DNA of 64,000 bases from Verticiella sediminum (GCF_007558815.1 NZ_VLTJ01000028.1:1-64000); one strand, 5' to 3'; numbered from the stretch's first letter, positions 1 through 9,118 are shown. Translations and numbers: made by a program. Notes: generated by a model not told the origin, from the letters alone.

Positions 1-1
1 G

Positions 2-1441
2 GCGGCCCGGCCCGATGGGCTCTCCGAGCGCACCCTCGCCCAACTGCATGCCGCGACCGCCGACGGCGAATTCGACGCTCGCCCCGGGCAGCTTCTGCTG
101 CTCCACGGAACAACGTCCGACGGCATCCGCCGGACCCTGCTGGTCGGCATCGGCACAGGGTCGACGCTGGCCCCGGAAACCCTGCGCCGTGCCGCTGCGC
201 AGGCCACTCGGCGCCTCCGGCAGGCCGGCATCGGCGACTGGCATCTGCGCCTGCCGGCCAACCTGCCCGCGAGCTGCCCGCCGGACATCGCGGCCCAGGC
301 GATCACCGAGGGCATTCTGCTCGCCGGCTACGCCTTCACCGCCTATCGCAGCGGCGCCGACCAGGCCCGCGCAGCGCCGCTGGGCGCCGTCACGCTGTGG
401 GCGTCCGATGCCGCGCAGGCCGCGGCCTGGCGCCGGGGCGTCGTGCGCGGCCAGACCGTCGGCGACGCCGCCTGGCTGGCGCGGGATCTGTGTCACCTGC
501 CCGGCAACGCCCTGACGCCGCAGCGCTTTGCCGAGGTCGCCCTGGACATCGCGCAGACGTCGGGGCTGCGTGCCGAGGTGCTGGCCACCGAGGAACTCGC
601 CCGCCTGGGCATGGGCGGGCTGCTGGGCGTCGCCGCCGGCAGCCGCGACGGCCCGCGCCTGGCGATCCTCGAACACGCCCCGCCTGGAACCGAGCGGCAG
701 CGGCCGATCGTCCTCGTGGGCAAGACCGTCACGTTCGACAGCGGCGGCATCTCCCTCAAGGCGGCGCTGGACATGGAGCAGATGAAGGCCGACATGACGG
801 GCGGCGCCGCCGTGCTGGCGGCCATGCGCGCCGCAGCGCGTACCGGCTTGCCCCGCCGTGTCGTCGCCCTGCTGGCCATCGTGGAGAACATGCCCGACGC
901 CTCGGCGATGCGACCGGGCGACATCCTGCGCATGGCGTCGGGCGCGACGGTGGAAGTGCTGAACACCGATGCCGAAGGCCGTTTGATCCTCGCCGACGCG
1001 CTGCACTACGCCCGCCGCTTCGAACCCGCGTGCGTCATCGACATCGCCACGCTGACGGGCGCCAGCGCGGTGGTGTTCGGCTCGGCGTTCAACGCCCTGT
1101 TCTCGAGTGCCCCGGCCTATGCCGCACGCATGGAGCAGGCGGGTGCGCTCAGCGGCGAACGGCTCTGGCCGATGCCGCTCGCGCAGGCGTACGCCGAACG
1201 TCTGCACAGCGAGGTCGCCGATCTGCGCAACGTGGCGGGCCCGCAGGGCGCCATGCTGGTGGCGGCCGCCTTCCTCCAGCAGTTCGCCGCCGGCATGCCC
1301 TGGCTGCATCTGGACATCTACAACACCTGCTGGAACACCGAGGCGCACCCTTACCTGCCCAAGGGAGCGACCGGCGCCGGCACCCGCCTCCTGACCCAGT
1401 TTCTGCTCGATCTGCCGGCCGACGATCCGGCCGGCCCCTGA
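2..1441 (+). CDS. M17 leucyl aminopeptidase family protein (5' end cut by window edge)
   Basis: Cytosolic metalloaminopeptidase of the leucyl aminopeptidase family, releasing N-terminal residues from peptides using two divalent metals. The frame is open from base 2, so the gene starts outside the window; 479 residues are visible. The first ~140 residues resemble the M17 N-terminal domain. The catalytic domain shows VGKTVTFDSGGISLK from about base 718, carrying metal-binding Asp and the catalytic Lys, then MKADMTGGAA with another metal Asp, and NTDAEGRL near base 962 with the metal Asp/Glu and catalytic Arg. One position is unusual: the family normally has VGKG where this protein has VGKT. A RidA gene follows after 27 bases and an amidase overlaps that one, which suggests an operon for peptide or amide breakdown. 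The family call is secure; the substrate is unknown. Confidence 0.93.
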   Translation, partial: AARPDGLSERTLAQLHAATADGEFDARPGQLLLLHGTTSDGIRRTLLVGIGTGSTLAPETLRRAAAQATRRLRQAGIGDWHLRLPANLPASCPPDIAAQAITEGILLAGYAFTAYRSGADQARAAPLGAVTLWASDAAQAAAWRRGVVRGQTVGDAAWLARDLCHLPGNALTPQRFAEVALDIAQTSGLRAEVLATEELARLGMGGLLGVAAGSRDGPRLAILEHAPPGTERQRPIVLVGKTVTFDSGGISLKAALDMEQMKADMTGGAAVLAAMRAAARTGLPRRVVALLAIVENMPDASAMRPGDILRMASGATVEVLNTDAEGRLILADALHYARRFEPACVIDIATLTGASAVVFGSAFNALFSSAPAYAARMEQAGALSGERLWPMPLAQAYAERLHSEVADLRNVAGPQGAMLVAAAFLQQFAAGMPWLHLDIYNTCWNTEAHPYLPKGATGAGTRLLTQFLLDLPADDPAGP

Positions 1442-1468
1442 CTTGCCCCATTCACCGGAGAAGCACCC

Positions 1469-1855
1469 ATGCCCAAGACCGTCATTCATTCGCCCTACGT
1501 CGTCGAACCCGTCAACCCGCACTCCCAGGCGACGATGGCCGGCAACCATTTCTACACCGCCACCGTGGCGCTGAACCAGCAGGGCCAGGTCGTCGGCGTC
1601 GGCGACATCCGCGCGCAGACGCGACAGGCGCTGCAGAACCTCGCCCACCTGCTCGAGGCTGCCGGCGGCTCGCTGGACGACGTGGCGCGCGTCATGATCT
1701 ATCTGACGGACATGCGCCACTTCGCCGGCATGAACGAGGTGTATGCCGAGTTCTTCCATGGCGACAGCCTGCCGTCGCGCGCGACGGTCACGGGCTCCAT
1801 GGGCATGCCCGAGTTGATGGTCGAGTTCGACGTGATCGCCTACATCGAACGATGA
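1469..1855 (+). CDS. RidA/YjgF/UK114 family protein
   Basis: A 128-residue protein of the RidA superfamily. These proteins form trimers and hydrolyse reactive enamine/imine intermediates or related imino compounds. The ATG is preceded by GGAGAA at a good distance. The C-terminal part has the family pattern (SRATVTGSMGMPELMVEFDVIAYIE), including the Arg that usually binds the carboxylate of the substrate and the Glu near the C terminus. Its stop codon overlaps the next start (ATGA), so it is translationally coupled to the amidase. It may protect against, or process, an imine produced in this pathway; the exact substrate cannot be read from sequence. Confidence 0.93.
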   Translation: MPKTVIHSPYVVEPVNPHSQATMAGNHFYTATVALNQQGQVVGVGDIRAQTRQALQNLAHLLEAAGGSLDDVARVMIYLTDMRHFAGMNEVYAEFFHGDSLPSRATVTGSMGMPELMVEFDVIAYIER

Positions 1856-3264
1856 ACGCACCCGCCGATCTGTTCCGCTGGCCGCTCGCGGCCATCGCGC
1901 GCGCCCTGCGCGACGGCAGCCTGACGGCTCGCGCCATGCTGAGCCACTTCCAGGACCGAATCGAGCGGCTGAATCCCGTCGTCAACGCCTTCGCATGGCT
2001 CGATCCGGCGGCTCACCGCGCCGCCGACGTCAGCGACGAACACCTGCGTGCGGGCCGGCCGCGCAGCGAGCTGGAAGGCATCCCGGTGGCCGTGAAGGAC
2101 AATCTGCTCGTGGCCGGTCAGCCGGCGACCTGGGGCTCGCCGCTCTACCAGCACTACCGACCCACGCATGACGAACTGCCGGTGGCGCGCCTGCGCGCCG
2201 CCGGCGCGATTCTGATCGGCAAGACCAACGTGCCGGAGTTCACGCTGCAGGGATACACCTGCAACCCGCTGTTCGGAGCCAGCCGCAACCCATGGAATCC
2301 GGCGCTCACGCCGGGAGGCTCCAGCGGCGGGGCCGCCGCCGCGGTCGCCGCCGGGCTCGTTCCGCTCGCGCTGTGCACCGACGGCGGCGGCTCGATCCGC
2401 CGCCCCGCCGCCCTGACGCACCTGCTCGGGTTCAAGCCCAGCACGGGACGCCTGGCGCGCCACGGCGGCTTCCCGGCCCTGCTGCTCGATTGCGAGGTGG
2501 TCGGGCCGATCGCGCGTTCGACCGAGGGCGCGCGCCGGCTCTTCGAGTGCCTGGCGGGGCCGAGCCCGCTCGACCCGTCCTCCTTCGCCCTGCCGCCGGC
2601 CCCGGCCGCGCACGGCGTCCGGCGGCGCATCCACTACGTCGATCACCTCCCGCCGCATCCGGTCGACCGCGGGATCCAGGCCGCCTGCCTGCAAGGCATG
2701 AGGCGCCTGGAGGCGCTGGGCCACACCGTCACGCACGGGCCCCTCCCCTTCGACGTGTCCGAGGTCGATGCAGCGTGGTCGCAGTTGGGCGGCATCGGCC
2801 TCGCCCTGCTGGCCCGGCGCGACCCCGAGTTCGCGCACCAGGCCTCGCCAGCCTTCGTCGATCTCGCGCGCGCGGGCGCAGCCTTGTCGGCGGCGGACCT
2901 GCTCGCCTGCCTGGAAACCCTGCAGGCGTTTCGCCGGACCGTGCGCGCAGCCTTCGCGGGAGTCGACATCATCGCGACGCCCTGCAGCGCCGCGCCGCCC
3001 TGGCCAGCCACCGAGATATACCCCGGGACCATCGACGGTGCGTCGGCGGCTCCCCGCAGCCATGCCGCCTTCACGGGCTGGGTCAATGCGTGCGGACACC
3101 CGGCCATCAGCCTTCCCGTCGCCGACGACCCCGCCGCGGGCCTCGCCGGCCTGCAGTTGATCGGCGACTTCGGCGCCGATCGCGCGCTGCTCGACCTTGC
3201 GCAACGCTACGAAACGGCCCACCCCTGGACGCAGCATTGGCCGGCGCTGGCGACGGCGCCGTGA
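1852..3264 (+). CDS. amidase (amidase signature family)
   Basis: A 470-residue amidase-signature enzyme that hydrolyses a carboxamide to acid plus ammonia. The Ser-cisSer-Lys triad is visible: Lys in VAVKDN, cis-Ser in GGSSGG, and the nucleophilic Ser in TDGGGSIRRPA. The length is typical for the family. The start was chosen because the ATG overlaps the RidA stop as ATGA; the open frame extends upstream, but that part is the shadow of the aminopeptidase. The substrate is unknown. It is the last gene of the three-gene operon, and the next gene is convergent and 61 bases away. Confidence 0.92.
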   Translation: MNAPADLFRWPLAAIARALRDGSLTARAMLSHFQDRIERLNPVVNAFAWLDPAAHRAADVSDEHLRAGRPRSELEGIPVAVKDNLLVAGQPATWGSPLYQHYRPTHDELPVARLRAAGAILIGKTNVPEFTLQGYTCNPLFGASRNPWNPALTPGGSSGGAAAAVAAGLVPLALCTDGGGSIRRPAALTHLLGFKPSTGRLARHGGFPALLLDCEVVGPIARSTEGARRLFECLAGPSPLDPSSFALPPAPAAHGVRRRIHYVDHLPPHPVDRGIQAACLQGMRRLEALGHTVTHGPLPFDVSEVDAAWSQLGGIGLALLARRDPEFAHQASPAFVDLARAGAALSAADLLACLETLQAFRRTVRAAFAGVDIIATPCSAAPPWPATEIYPGTIDGASAAPRSHAAFTGWVNACGHPAISLPVADDPAAGLAGLQLIGDFGADRALLDLAQRYETAHPWTQHWPALATAP

Positions 3265-3325
3265 GGACGGACGGGCGTTCTTCGCTGCGCATGCCGCGAT
3301 CCGCCGTCCGGCGCCCGCCCGGGCC

Positions 3326-3940
3326 TCACCCCAGCAACGTCCTCACGTCCGCCACCATGTCCTCCACCGGCTGGCCGTAGCGGGCATACACCCGCACGTT
3401 GCCTTCGGGATCGAAGAAGTACAGGCCCGCCGAGTGGTCCATGGTATAGCCCTCGCCGCCCGGGCCGGGCACCTTGGCGTAGAAGGCCTTGAAGGCGCGC
3501 GCCGCATCGGCGAGCTGTTCGAGGTCGCCGCGCAGGCCCACGAAGGATCCGTCGAAATTGTCGAGGTACTCGCGGATGATCTGCGGGGTGTCGCGTTCGG
3601 GGTCCACCGTGATGAAGAGCACCTGCATGCGCTCGCCATCGGGGCCTAGCTGCCGCTTGACCTCGGTCAGCTCGGCCAGCGTGGTCGGGCATACGTCGGG
3701 GCACTGGATGAAGCCGAAAAACGCCACCGCGACCTTGCCCTTGAAATCCTCGGCGGAGCGCATCTCCCCCTCGGTGTCGGGCAGGCGCCAGTTCTGGCCG
3801 ATGTCCGAACGGCCGACGTCCGTGCCGCGAAAGCTCGCGCTCTTGTCCAGGCAACCGGAGAGCAGGGCCGGCAGGGCGAGGCCCGCCGCACCGGCCGCCA
3901 ACAGGCGCCGGCGAGCGGGTTTCAGGAGGGAATGCGTCAT
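3326..3940 (-). CDS. SCO1/SenC family copper chaperone lipoprotein
   Basis: Thioredoxin-fold copper protein that helps assemble the CuA centre of cytochrome c oxidase subunit II. It has 204 residues with a basic N terminus, a hydrophobic stretch and a lipobox (LLSGC), so it is probably a periplasmic lipoprotein. The copper ligands are present: the CxxxC motif in FIQCPDVCP and the distal His in TMDHSAG. It is the most downstream gene of the oxidase assembly cluster, separated from ctaB by 211 bases that contain a GC-rich inverted repeat, so it may have its own promoter. Confidence 0.93.
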   Translation of the reverse strand: MTHSLLKPARRRLLAAGAAGLALPALLSGCLDKSASFRGTDVGRSDIGQNWRLPDTEGEMRSAEDFKGKVAVAFFGFIQCPDVCPTTLAELTEVKRQLGPDGERMQVLFITVDPERDTPQIIREYLDNFDGSFVGLRGDLEQLADAARAFKAFYAKVPGPGGEGYTMDHSAGLYFFDPEGNVRVYARYGQPVEDMVADVRTLLG

Positions 3941-4106
3941 ATCAGTTTCCGCGCTGCCGCCCGAAGGGGACTGAAGCCCCCGCGGGAGACAGCGAACGTA
4001 GTGAGCGTGGGAGTCGTTTCATTTCTGTTTTCCATGCCGCTGCGCGCTACCTCGACGTATGACACTGCGGTGGTGCGATCCAGGGCACGGCCGGATCCGG
4101 CTCCGC

Positions 4107-4150
4107 CGGTCCGCCCTTGGGGGGAGCGCGTCAGCGCGCAGGGGGGACCG
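4107..4150. repeat. GC-rich imperfect inverted repeat between ctaB and the SCO gene
   Basis: Outer arms CGGTCC and GGACCG enclose runs of C and G and an inner CGCG/CGCG pair. The perfect 12-bp palindrome GCCGGATCCGGC lies just upstream at 4090-4101. The block sits immediately downstream of the ctaB stop (minus strand). It could be a transcription terminator or a copy of an intergenic repeat element; no second copy was recognised in this window. No U-run follows. Confidence 0.45.
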
Positions 4151-4151
4151 T

Positions 4152-5039
4152 TCACCCCACCCAGTGATCGACCAGCAGCGCGCCGAACAGCAGGGCCAGA
4201 TAAAGAATCGAGAATTTGAAGGCGCGGCGAGCCAGCTCGTCGCTGTAGGCGCGCCACAGGCGCCAGGCGTAGGCCACGAACCAGGCACCCAGGATCACCG
4301 CGGCCGCCAGGTAGAGCAGGCCGCTCATGTTGATGACGTAGGGCAGCAGCGTCACCCCGAACAAGGCGACCGAATACAGCAGGATCTGCAGGCGGGTGTA
4401 GCGCTCGCCGTGGGTGACGGGCAGCATGGGCAGCCCGGAATCGACGTAGTCCTGGCGGCGGTACAGGGCCAGCGCCCAGAAGTGCGGCGGCGTCCAGACG
4501 AAGATGATGAGCACCAGCAGCCAGGCCTGGGCCGGCACGGCGTCGGCCACGGCGGCCCAGCCCAGGGCCGGCGGCATCGCGCCGGACAGCCCGCCGATGA
4601 CGATGTTCTGCGGCGTGCGCGGCTTGAGGATGACGGTATAGATGATCGCGTAGCCCACGAAAGTGGCGAAGGTGAGCCACATGGTGAGCGGATTCACCAG
4701 GTGATAGAGCACCAGCATGCCCAGGCCGCCCAGCACGCCCGAGGTGGCCAGGGTCTGCCCGGCCGGGATGTCGCCGCGCGCCGTGGCGCGGTGGCGGGTG
4801 CGGGCCATGCGCGCGTCGACCTCCTGCTCGATCAGGCAGTTGACGGCGAAAGCGGCGGCGGCGAGCAGCCAGATGCCGATGGTCGCGAAGACGATGGTAT
4901 CGAGCGGCGGCAGGCCGGGCGAGGCGAGAAACATCCCGATCACCGCGCAGAACACGGCGAGCTGGGTGACCCGGGGCTTGGTCAGTACGAGGTACTGGCG
5001 CAGCCGCAAGCGGGCGGTGGAAGCGGACAAACCATTCAT
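4152..5039 (-). CDS. ctaB: protoheme IX farnesyltransferase (heme O synthase)
   Basis: Inner-membrane prenyltransferase that adds a farnesyl group to protoheme IX, making heme O, the precursor of heme A for the oxidase. It has 295 residues with about nine hydrophobic segments. The prenyl-diphosphate motif NxxxDxxxD is visible as [18 protein letters not shown], and the second conserved loop contains YRRQDY. Its start overlaps the ctaA stop by 4 bases, so the two are coupled. The flanking heme A synthase and SURF1 genes support the assignment. Confidence 0.96.
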   Translation of the reverse strand: MNGLSASTARLRLRQYLVLTKPRVTQLAVFCAVIGMFLASPGLPPLDTIVFATIGIWLLAAAAFAVNCLIEQEVDARMARTRHRATARGDIPAGQTLATSGVLGGLGMLVLYHLVNPLTMWLTFATFVGYAIIYTVILKPRTPQNIVIGGLSGAMPPALGWAAVADAVPAQAWLLVLIIFVWTPPHFWALALYRRQDYVDSGLPMLPVTHGERYTRLQILLYSVALFGVTLLPYVINMSGLLYLAAAVILGAWFVAYAWRLWRAYSDELARRAFKFSILYLALLFGALLVDHWVG

Positions 5040-6085
5040 GATGCGAGGATTTTATCGTCGCCGGCCGGCGGTTGCCGACCGGCGCGCGCGGTGCGCACGG
5101 CAAGCGTCGTGCACGCCATGGTGAGCACGGCCGCGCCGCCGTTGTGCAGGACGGCGAGCAGCAGCGGCCATTGCAGGAAGATGGTGGCGATCCCGGTCAG
5201 GACCTGGAGCACGAGCACGCCGCCGAGCAGCCGCGCCGGCCCGCGCAGGCCTTCGTAGCGCCCAAGCCGGTGCGAGAGCCAGCCGAGATAGACGAAGACG
5301 ACCACGGCAAAGTTCCGGTGCACCCAGTGGATCGCCGTGAGCCCGCTCTGGGAAATGATCTCTCCCGACGGCAGTTCGCCCAGCCCTCGCACCAGCGAGA
5401 AGCCGCCATGGAAATCCATCTCGGGCACCCAATCGCCATGACAGGTCGGGTAATCCAGGCAGGCGAGCGCCGCATAGTTGGTGCTGACCCAGCCGCCCAG
5501 GGCGATCTGGACCGCCAGCACGAGCAGGCCGAGCACGGCGGCCAGGCGCCAGCGCGCCGCCTCGGCGGGCACGGGTTCGTGCGGCTTCTGGCGCGCGCCC
5601 AGCCAGGTCAGCAGGGCCAGCAGCCCCATGCCGCCGAGCAGGTGGATGGTGACGATCAGCGGCATGAGCTTGTGCGTGACCGTCCAGGCGCCGAACGCCC
5701 CCTGCACGCAGACGGCCACGAAGCTCACGGTGGCGAGCAGGGGCGTTTGCTGCAGTAGCGCCCGATGGCGCCAGGCCATGTACATGATGGCGATGATGAG
5801 CATGCCCAGGATCGCGCCGACGTAGCGGTGGATCATCTCGATCCAGGCCTTGCCCAGCGTGACCGGCCCGAACGGCATGGTTTGCGCGGCCTCGCGGATG
5901 TGGTGCATGGCGCCGACCGGGCTGAAGCTGCTGTAGCACCCGGGCCAGTCCGGACACCCCAGCCCCGAATCCGACAGGCGCACGAAGGCGCCGAACATGA
6001 CCAGGTCCAGCGTGAGGAACAGCGTGATGAAGACCAGCTTGCGGTAGCGGCTGCGCACGCGGGCGGCGTGGGAAATCCCGGTCAT
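5036..6085 (-). CDS. ctaA: COX15/CtaA family heme A synthase
   Basis: Inner-membrane enzyme oxidising the C8 methyl of heme O to the formyl group of heme A. It has 349 residues with eight predicted membrane segments. Conserved histidines lie in [23 protein letters not shown] and VLHNGG. A Cys pair in the second half ([12 protein letters not shown]) and the [10 protein letters not shown] loop in the first half match the disulphide loops of the family. It is followed by ctaB with a 4-base overlap, as in other betaproteobacterial clusters. Confidence 0.96.
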   Translation of the reverse strand: MTGISHAARVRSRYRKLVFITLFLTLDLVMFGAFVRLSDSGLGCPDWPGCYSSFSPVGAMHHIREAAQTMPFGPVTLGKAWIEMIHRYVGAILGMLIIAIMYMAWRHRALLQQTPLLATVSFVAVCVQGAFGAWTVTHKLMPLIVTIHLLGGMGLLALLTWLGARQKPHEPVPAEAARWRLAAVLGLLVLAVQIALGGWVSTNYAALACLDYPTCHGDWVPEMDFHGGFSLVRGLGELPSGEIISQSGLTAIHWVHRNFAVVVFVYLGWLSHRLGRYEGLRGPARLLGGVLVLQVLTGIATIFLQWPLLLAVLHNGGAAVLTMACTTLAVRTARAGRQPPAGDDKILAS

Positions 6086-6088
6086 GCC

Positions 6089-6733
6089 CTAGCCCACCTG
6101 CGAGGCGAACAGCAGCTTGCCCAGATCGCCCCGCATGCGGATGGGGTCCGGATCCTCGGGAAAGCGCATCATGAGATTGTTCAACGGATCGACGATCCAG
6201 ATGTGGTTCTCGGGATGCTCGCTGCCCGTGAAGGCACGCACCTGCTGCGCGTCGGCGCGCAGCATCAGCGTGCCCTCGTAGGCCGTGCGCACCGCGTCCG
6301 GCACGGGCGCGTCGTCCGTGATCAGCCAGACGCGCTCTATGCGAACCACGTTCTTGCCGGTGCTCGCGTGGTTCTGGCGCATCATGAACAGCTTGCGCGC
6401 GCACGATTCCGGGCAGGCCCCGCCGTCGACGGTGAGCAGCAGCCACTGGCCGCGCTCGTCGCGCAGGTCGACCGCCCTGCCCTGCAGATCGACCAGCCGC
6501 AGCGCGTCGGCAGGCGGCACCGGCCGCTGCGGTTCGAGCAGCGTCCCGTAGCTCTGGGCGCCGGCCGGCGCCCAGGATGGGTTCAGGTAGAGCGCGACGG
6601 CGACCAGCACAGGGGCCAGGCACACTGCCAGGACGAGCACCAGCGGCGTCAGCCGGCGCCGGGGCACGGCAGCGGGCCCCGGCTCAGCGGTTGCGGTTGC
6701 GGAAGGCTTTGACAACGATGACTCCCAAGGCAA
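6089..6733 (-). CDS. Sco-like thioredoxin-fold membrane protein of the cytochrome oxidase cluster
   Basis: A 214-residue protein with one N-terminal membrane segment and a periplasmic domain. The domain contains ACPESCARKLFMMRQ, a CxxxC arrangement like that of Sco proteins and peroxiredoxin-fold thiol proteins. Proteins of this type lie between SURF1 and ctaA in many Burkholderiales and have no settled name. A role in thiol or copper handling for the oxidase is inferred from the motif and position. The ATG at 6733 overlaps SURF1 by 50 bases; a GTG at 6667, 16 bases after the SURF1 stop, would avoid the overlap and still keep the membrane segment, so the start is uncertain. Confidence 0.8.
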   Translation of the reverse strand: MPWESSLSKPSATATAEPGPAAVPRRRLTPLVLVLAVCLAPVLVAVALYLNPSWAPAGAQSYGTLLEPQRPVPPADALRLVDLQGRAVDLRDERGQWLLLTVDGGACPESCARKLFMMRQNHASTGKNVVRIERVWLITDDAPVPDAVRTAYEGTLMLRADAQQVRAFTGSEHPENHIWIVDPLNNLMMRFPEDPDPIRMRGDLGKLLFASQVG

Positions 6734-7520
6734 TCAAGGCAATGGCCGCGAAGGCGAACCACTGCAGGGCATAGCCCTTGTGTTTGGCAACATCCACGAC
6801 AGGGCTGGGCCAGTCGCGCAGCAGGCCGTCGCCGGTGTCGTTGCGCTGCTCCAGCACCATGGGCAGCAGGGGCAGCCCGGTGGCGTCGGCCAGCGCCGCC
6901 ACCGTGAGGTTCTGCAGCACCGGCGCACGCTCGTCCTCCCAGACGATCGGTGCAGCCGGCGCCGGTTCGCCCGGCGTCAGCGCGGACAGCTCGAACAGGC
7001 GCGGCACGTGTTCCAGCAACCGCCCCTCGACCGGCGCACCGGGGACCGGCGGCGGCGGCAAGGCCGGCGCCTCGCCGGGCCGCTCGCGCGGCTGCCACCC
7101 ACGCAGCACCAGCACCGCGCGATCGCAGTCCACCGCCTCGCCCTCGGCCGGGTCGGGCGCATCGGGCAGCCCCAGGCACAGCGGGGTGGCCACCCAGCGG
7201 CCGGGCGCACCGTCGTGGTTGCGATTGTCCAGCAGCACCGTATAGCCCGGCTGCCAGGCGCCGGCTGCCGTGGCCGGACGCCAGGCGCCCAGCGTGCCCT
7301 GCGCCACGGCCGGTGTCAGCGCCAGCGGCGCCTGGGCCGCCGCACTCGCCATGGCGTCGGCCAGCGCGGTCTTCTCGGCCGAGCGGGACAGTTGCCAGCG
7401 TCCCGCCAGCAGGCAGACGGCGGCAATCGCCAAGAGCGCCACCAAGGCCAGCCACAGCCGCCAGCCACGCATCGGTGCGGGCTGCGGCGCGTGCACCGGC
7501 CCGCCAGCCCGGTTCACCAT
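6684..7520 (-). CDS. SURF1 family cytochrome oxidase biogenesis protein
   Basis: Inner-membrane protein needed for efficient heme A insertion into subunit I. It has 278 residues with the family layout: an N-terminal membrane helix followed by GRWQLSR, a periplasmic domain, and a C-terminal helix after HKGYALQWFAFA. The central part carries the proline-rich loop common in betaproteobacterial versions. It is the first gene of the assembly block SURF1, Sco-like, ctaA, ctaB on this strand, and its 3' end may overlap the next gene. Confidence 0.93.
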   Translation of the reverse strand: MVNRAGGPVHAPQPAPMRGWRLWLALVALLAIAAVCLLAGRWQLSRSAEKTALADAMASAAAQAPLALTPAVAQGTLGAWRPATAAGAWQPGYTVLLDNRNHDGAPGRWVATPLCLGLPDAPDPAEGEAVDCDRAVLVLRGWQPRERPGEAPALPPPPVPGAPVEGRLLEHVPRLFELSALTPGEPAPAAPIVWEDERAPVLQNLTVAALADATGLPLLPMVLEQRNDTGDGLLRDWPSPVVDVAKHKGYALQWFAFAAIALIALGVIVVKAFRNRNR

Positions 7521-7592
7521 GCCCCCGGGAAACTACGGAAGCGCGCGACACGGGGGGCGCTGCGATAATGTTCGATTCGCAGGAGTCGGTAC

Positions 7593-7793
7593 ATGCGTAT
7601 CATCGTAGGGCTCGCCTTCGGCGGCATACTCGTCAGCCTGGGTTCCGCCCTGTTCTATCTCATGCGGGATCAAGGGCGTTCGAAACGGACCGTCAAGGCC
7701 CTCACGGTACGGATCGGCCTTTCCGTCGCCCTGTTCATCTTCGTCCTGATCGCCTACGCACTGGGCTGGATCGAACCGACGGGCCTGCGCTGA
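7593..7793 (+). CDS. DUF2909 twin-transmembrane protein
   Basis: A 66-residue protein with two membrane helices joined by a short basic loop (RDQGRSKRTVKAL), matching the DUF2909 family found beside cytochrome oxidase genes in proteobacteria. It points away from SURF1 and converges on ctaE. The start follows GCAGGAG with good spacing. A role in oxidase assembly is suspected only from conserved position. Confidence 0.85.
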   Translation: MRIIVGLAFGGILVSLGSALFYLMRDQGRSKRTVKALTVRIGLSVALFIFVLIAYALGWIEPTGLR

Positions 7794-7871
7794 GCGCCGG
7801 CGCCGCCCGGGCCCGTCCCGGCCGTCCGGCGGCCATGCGGAAGGCGTCGCGGCAGAGCCCAGCAACTTTAG

Positions 7872-7908
7872 CAGAGGCGCGCACCAGGTTGCCCGGTACG
7901 CGCCTCTG
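7872..7908. terminator. convergent stem-loop between DUF2909 gene and ctaE
   Basis: Perfect 10-bp stem CAGAGGCGCG/CGCGCCTCTG around a 17-base loop, placed between two converging genes. The flanks have short T/A tracts (CTTTA before, TTGGG after), not a full U-run. It probably ends transcription from both sides. Confidence 0.7.
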
Positions 7909-7958
7909 TTGGGACACTTCGCCCTAGGACATTTCGCCCCACCCCGGGGCGCACCGGC

Positions 7959-8834
7959 TCAGGTCCAGTAGACGAGCAGGTACAGGCCCAGCCAGACGAC
8001 GTCCACGAAGTGCCAGTACCAGGCGGCCCCTTCGAAGCCGAAATGGTGCGTGGGCGTGAAATGCCCCCGGATCAGGCGGACCAGTACCACCGTGAGCATC
8101 AGGCCGCCGACCAGCACGTGAAAGCCGTGGAAGCCCGTGAGCATGTAGAACGTGGAACCGAAGATGCCCGAACTCAGCTTGAGGTTGAGATCCCGGTAGG
8201 CATGCATGTACTCGTAGGCCTGCACACCCAGGAAGATCGCGCCCAGCACGACGGTCAGGAACATCCAGAAGATGGTGCGGCTGCGATGGTTGGCGAGCAG
8301 CGCGTGGTGCGCGATGGTGAGCGTCACCCCCGAGGTGAGCAGCAGCGCGGTGTTGATGGTGGGCAGCCAGAACGGCCCGACCGACGCGAAGGGTTCGATG
8401 ATGCCGGCGGGCCCGGTGTGTGGCCAGACCGCGGTGAAGTCCGGCCACAGGTACAGCCGGTGGTCGAGGTCGCCCAGCTCGGGAGTGGCGACCAGGCGCG
8501 CGTAGAACAGGGCGCCGAAAAAGGCCGCGAAGAACATCACCTCGGAGAAGATGAACCAGCCCATGCTCCAGCGATAGGAGATGTCGATGCGCCGGCCGTA
8601 CAGACCGCCCTCGGACTCCTGGATGGCGTCGCCGAACCAGAAATAGAGCACCACCAGGAAGGCGAGCACCCCCGCCAGGGTGACCCACTTGCCGGCGGCT
8701 ACGCCATTGACGAGCATGACCATGCCCAGCCCGAACAACAGGAGCGCGATGCTGCCGCGCACCGGATGGGCCGACAGCCCCGGGACGAAATAATAGGGCG
8801 CTTCCTTGCCCGGTGCGGTATGGCTTGCACTCAT
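7959..8834 (-). CDS. ctaE: cytochrome c oxidase subunit III
   Basis: Core membrane subunit of the aa3-type oxidase, with 291 residues and seven predicted membrane helices. The family sequence WFIFSEVMFFAAFFGALFYARL contains the conserved Glu of helix III, and ANHRSRTIFW and GFHGFHVLVGG are also typical. It is the last gene of the structural operon ctaC-ctaD-small peptide-DUF2970-ctaE. The perfect stem-loop at 7872-7908 lies 50 bases downstream. Confidence 0.97.
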   Translation of the reverse strand: MSASHTAPGKEAPYYFVPGLSAHPVRGSIALLLFGLGMVMLVNGVAAGKWVTLAGVLAFLVVLYFWFGDAIQESEGGLYGRRIDISYRWSMGWFIFSEVMFFAAFFGALFYARLVATPELGDLDHRLYLWPDFTAVWPHTGPAGIIEPFASVGPFWLPTINTALLLTSGVTLTIAHHALLANHRSRTIFWMFLTVVLGAIFLGVQAYEYMHAYRDLNLKLSSGIFGSTFYMLTGFHGFHVLVGGLMLTVVLVRLIRGHFTPTHHFGFEGAAWYWHFVDVVWLGLYLLVYWT

Positions 8835-8884
8835 CCTGTTTCTCCCACGAATCCAGCCATCATCTTGTTGTCATCCGCCCGCGC

Positions 8885-9103
8885 TCAGGCGTGGGCGACC
8901 ACCATCCGTACGATCACGATCAATGCCGCGACGAAGGCCGCGGCGGCGAGCAAGCCGGCGAGGATGACGTACACCGGATTCAACTGCCGGGCGTCGTCCT
9001 CATAGCCGCGATTGCGGCGCACCCCGAGGAAGGACCACAGCACCGCGCGCATGGTGCGCCAGAATCCGGCCTTGGGCGGCGGTGCCTCGCGGTTCTCCTG
9101 CAT
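8885..9103 (-). CDS. DUF2970 domain protein
   Basis: A 72-residue protein with a conserved WRTMRAVLWSFLGVRR block followed by one membrane helix, matching DUF2970. These small proteins sit between ctaD (or ctaG) and ctaE in Burkholderiales oxidase operons. The function is unknown. The gene is 50 bases upstream of ctaE and 15 bases downstream of the 37-residue peptide gene. Confidence 0.88.
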   Translation of the reverse strand: MQENREAPPPKAGFWRTMRAVLWSFLGVRRNRGYEDDARQLNPVYVILAGLLAAAAFVAALIVIVRMVVAHA

Positions 9104-9118
9104 GCCTGCTTCCCCTCG

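Noticed and set aside
397-1851. Long open frame upstream of the amidase in the same reading frame
   Set aside because: It lies across the M17 aminopeptidase and RidA genes in another frame and has an Arg/Gly/Pro-rich translation without family resemblance; high GC makes such shadows common.
1840-3237. 465-codon minus-strand frame across the amidase
   Set aside because: Antisense of a gene with an intact catalytic triad; the translation has no recognisable family and arises from GC-rich codon bias.
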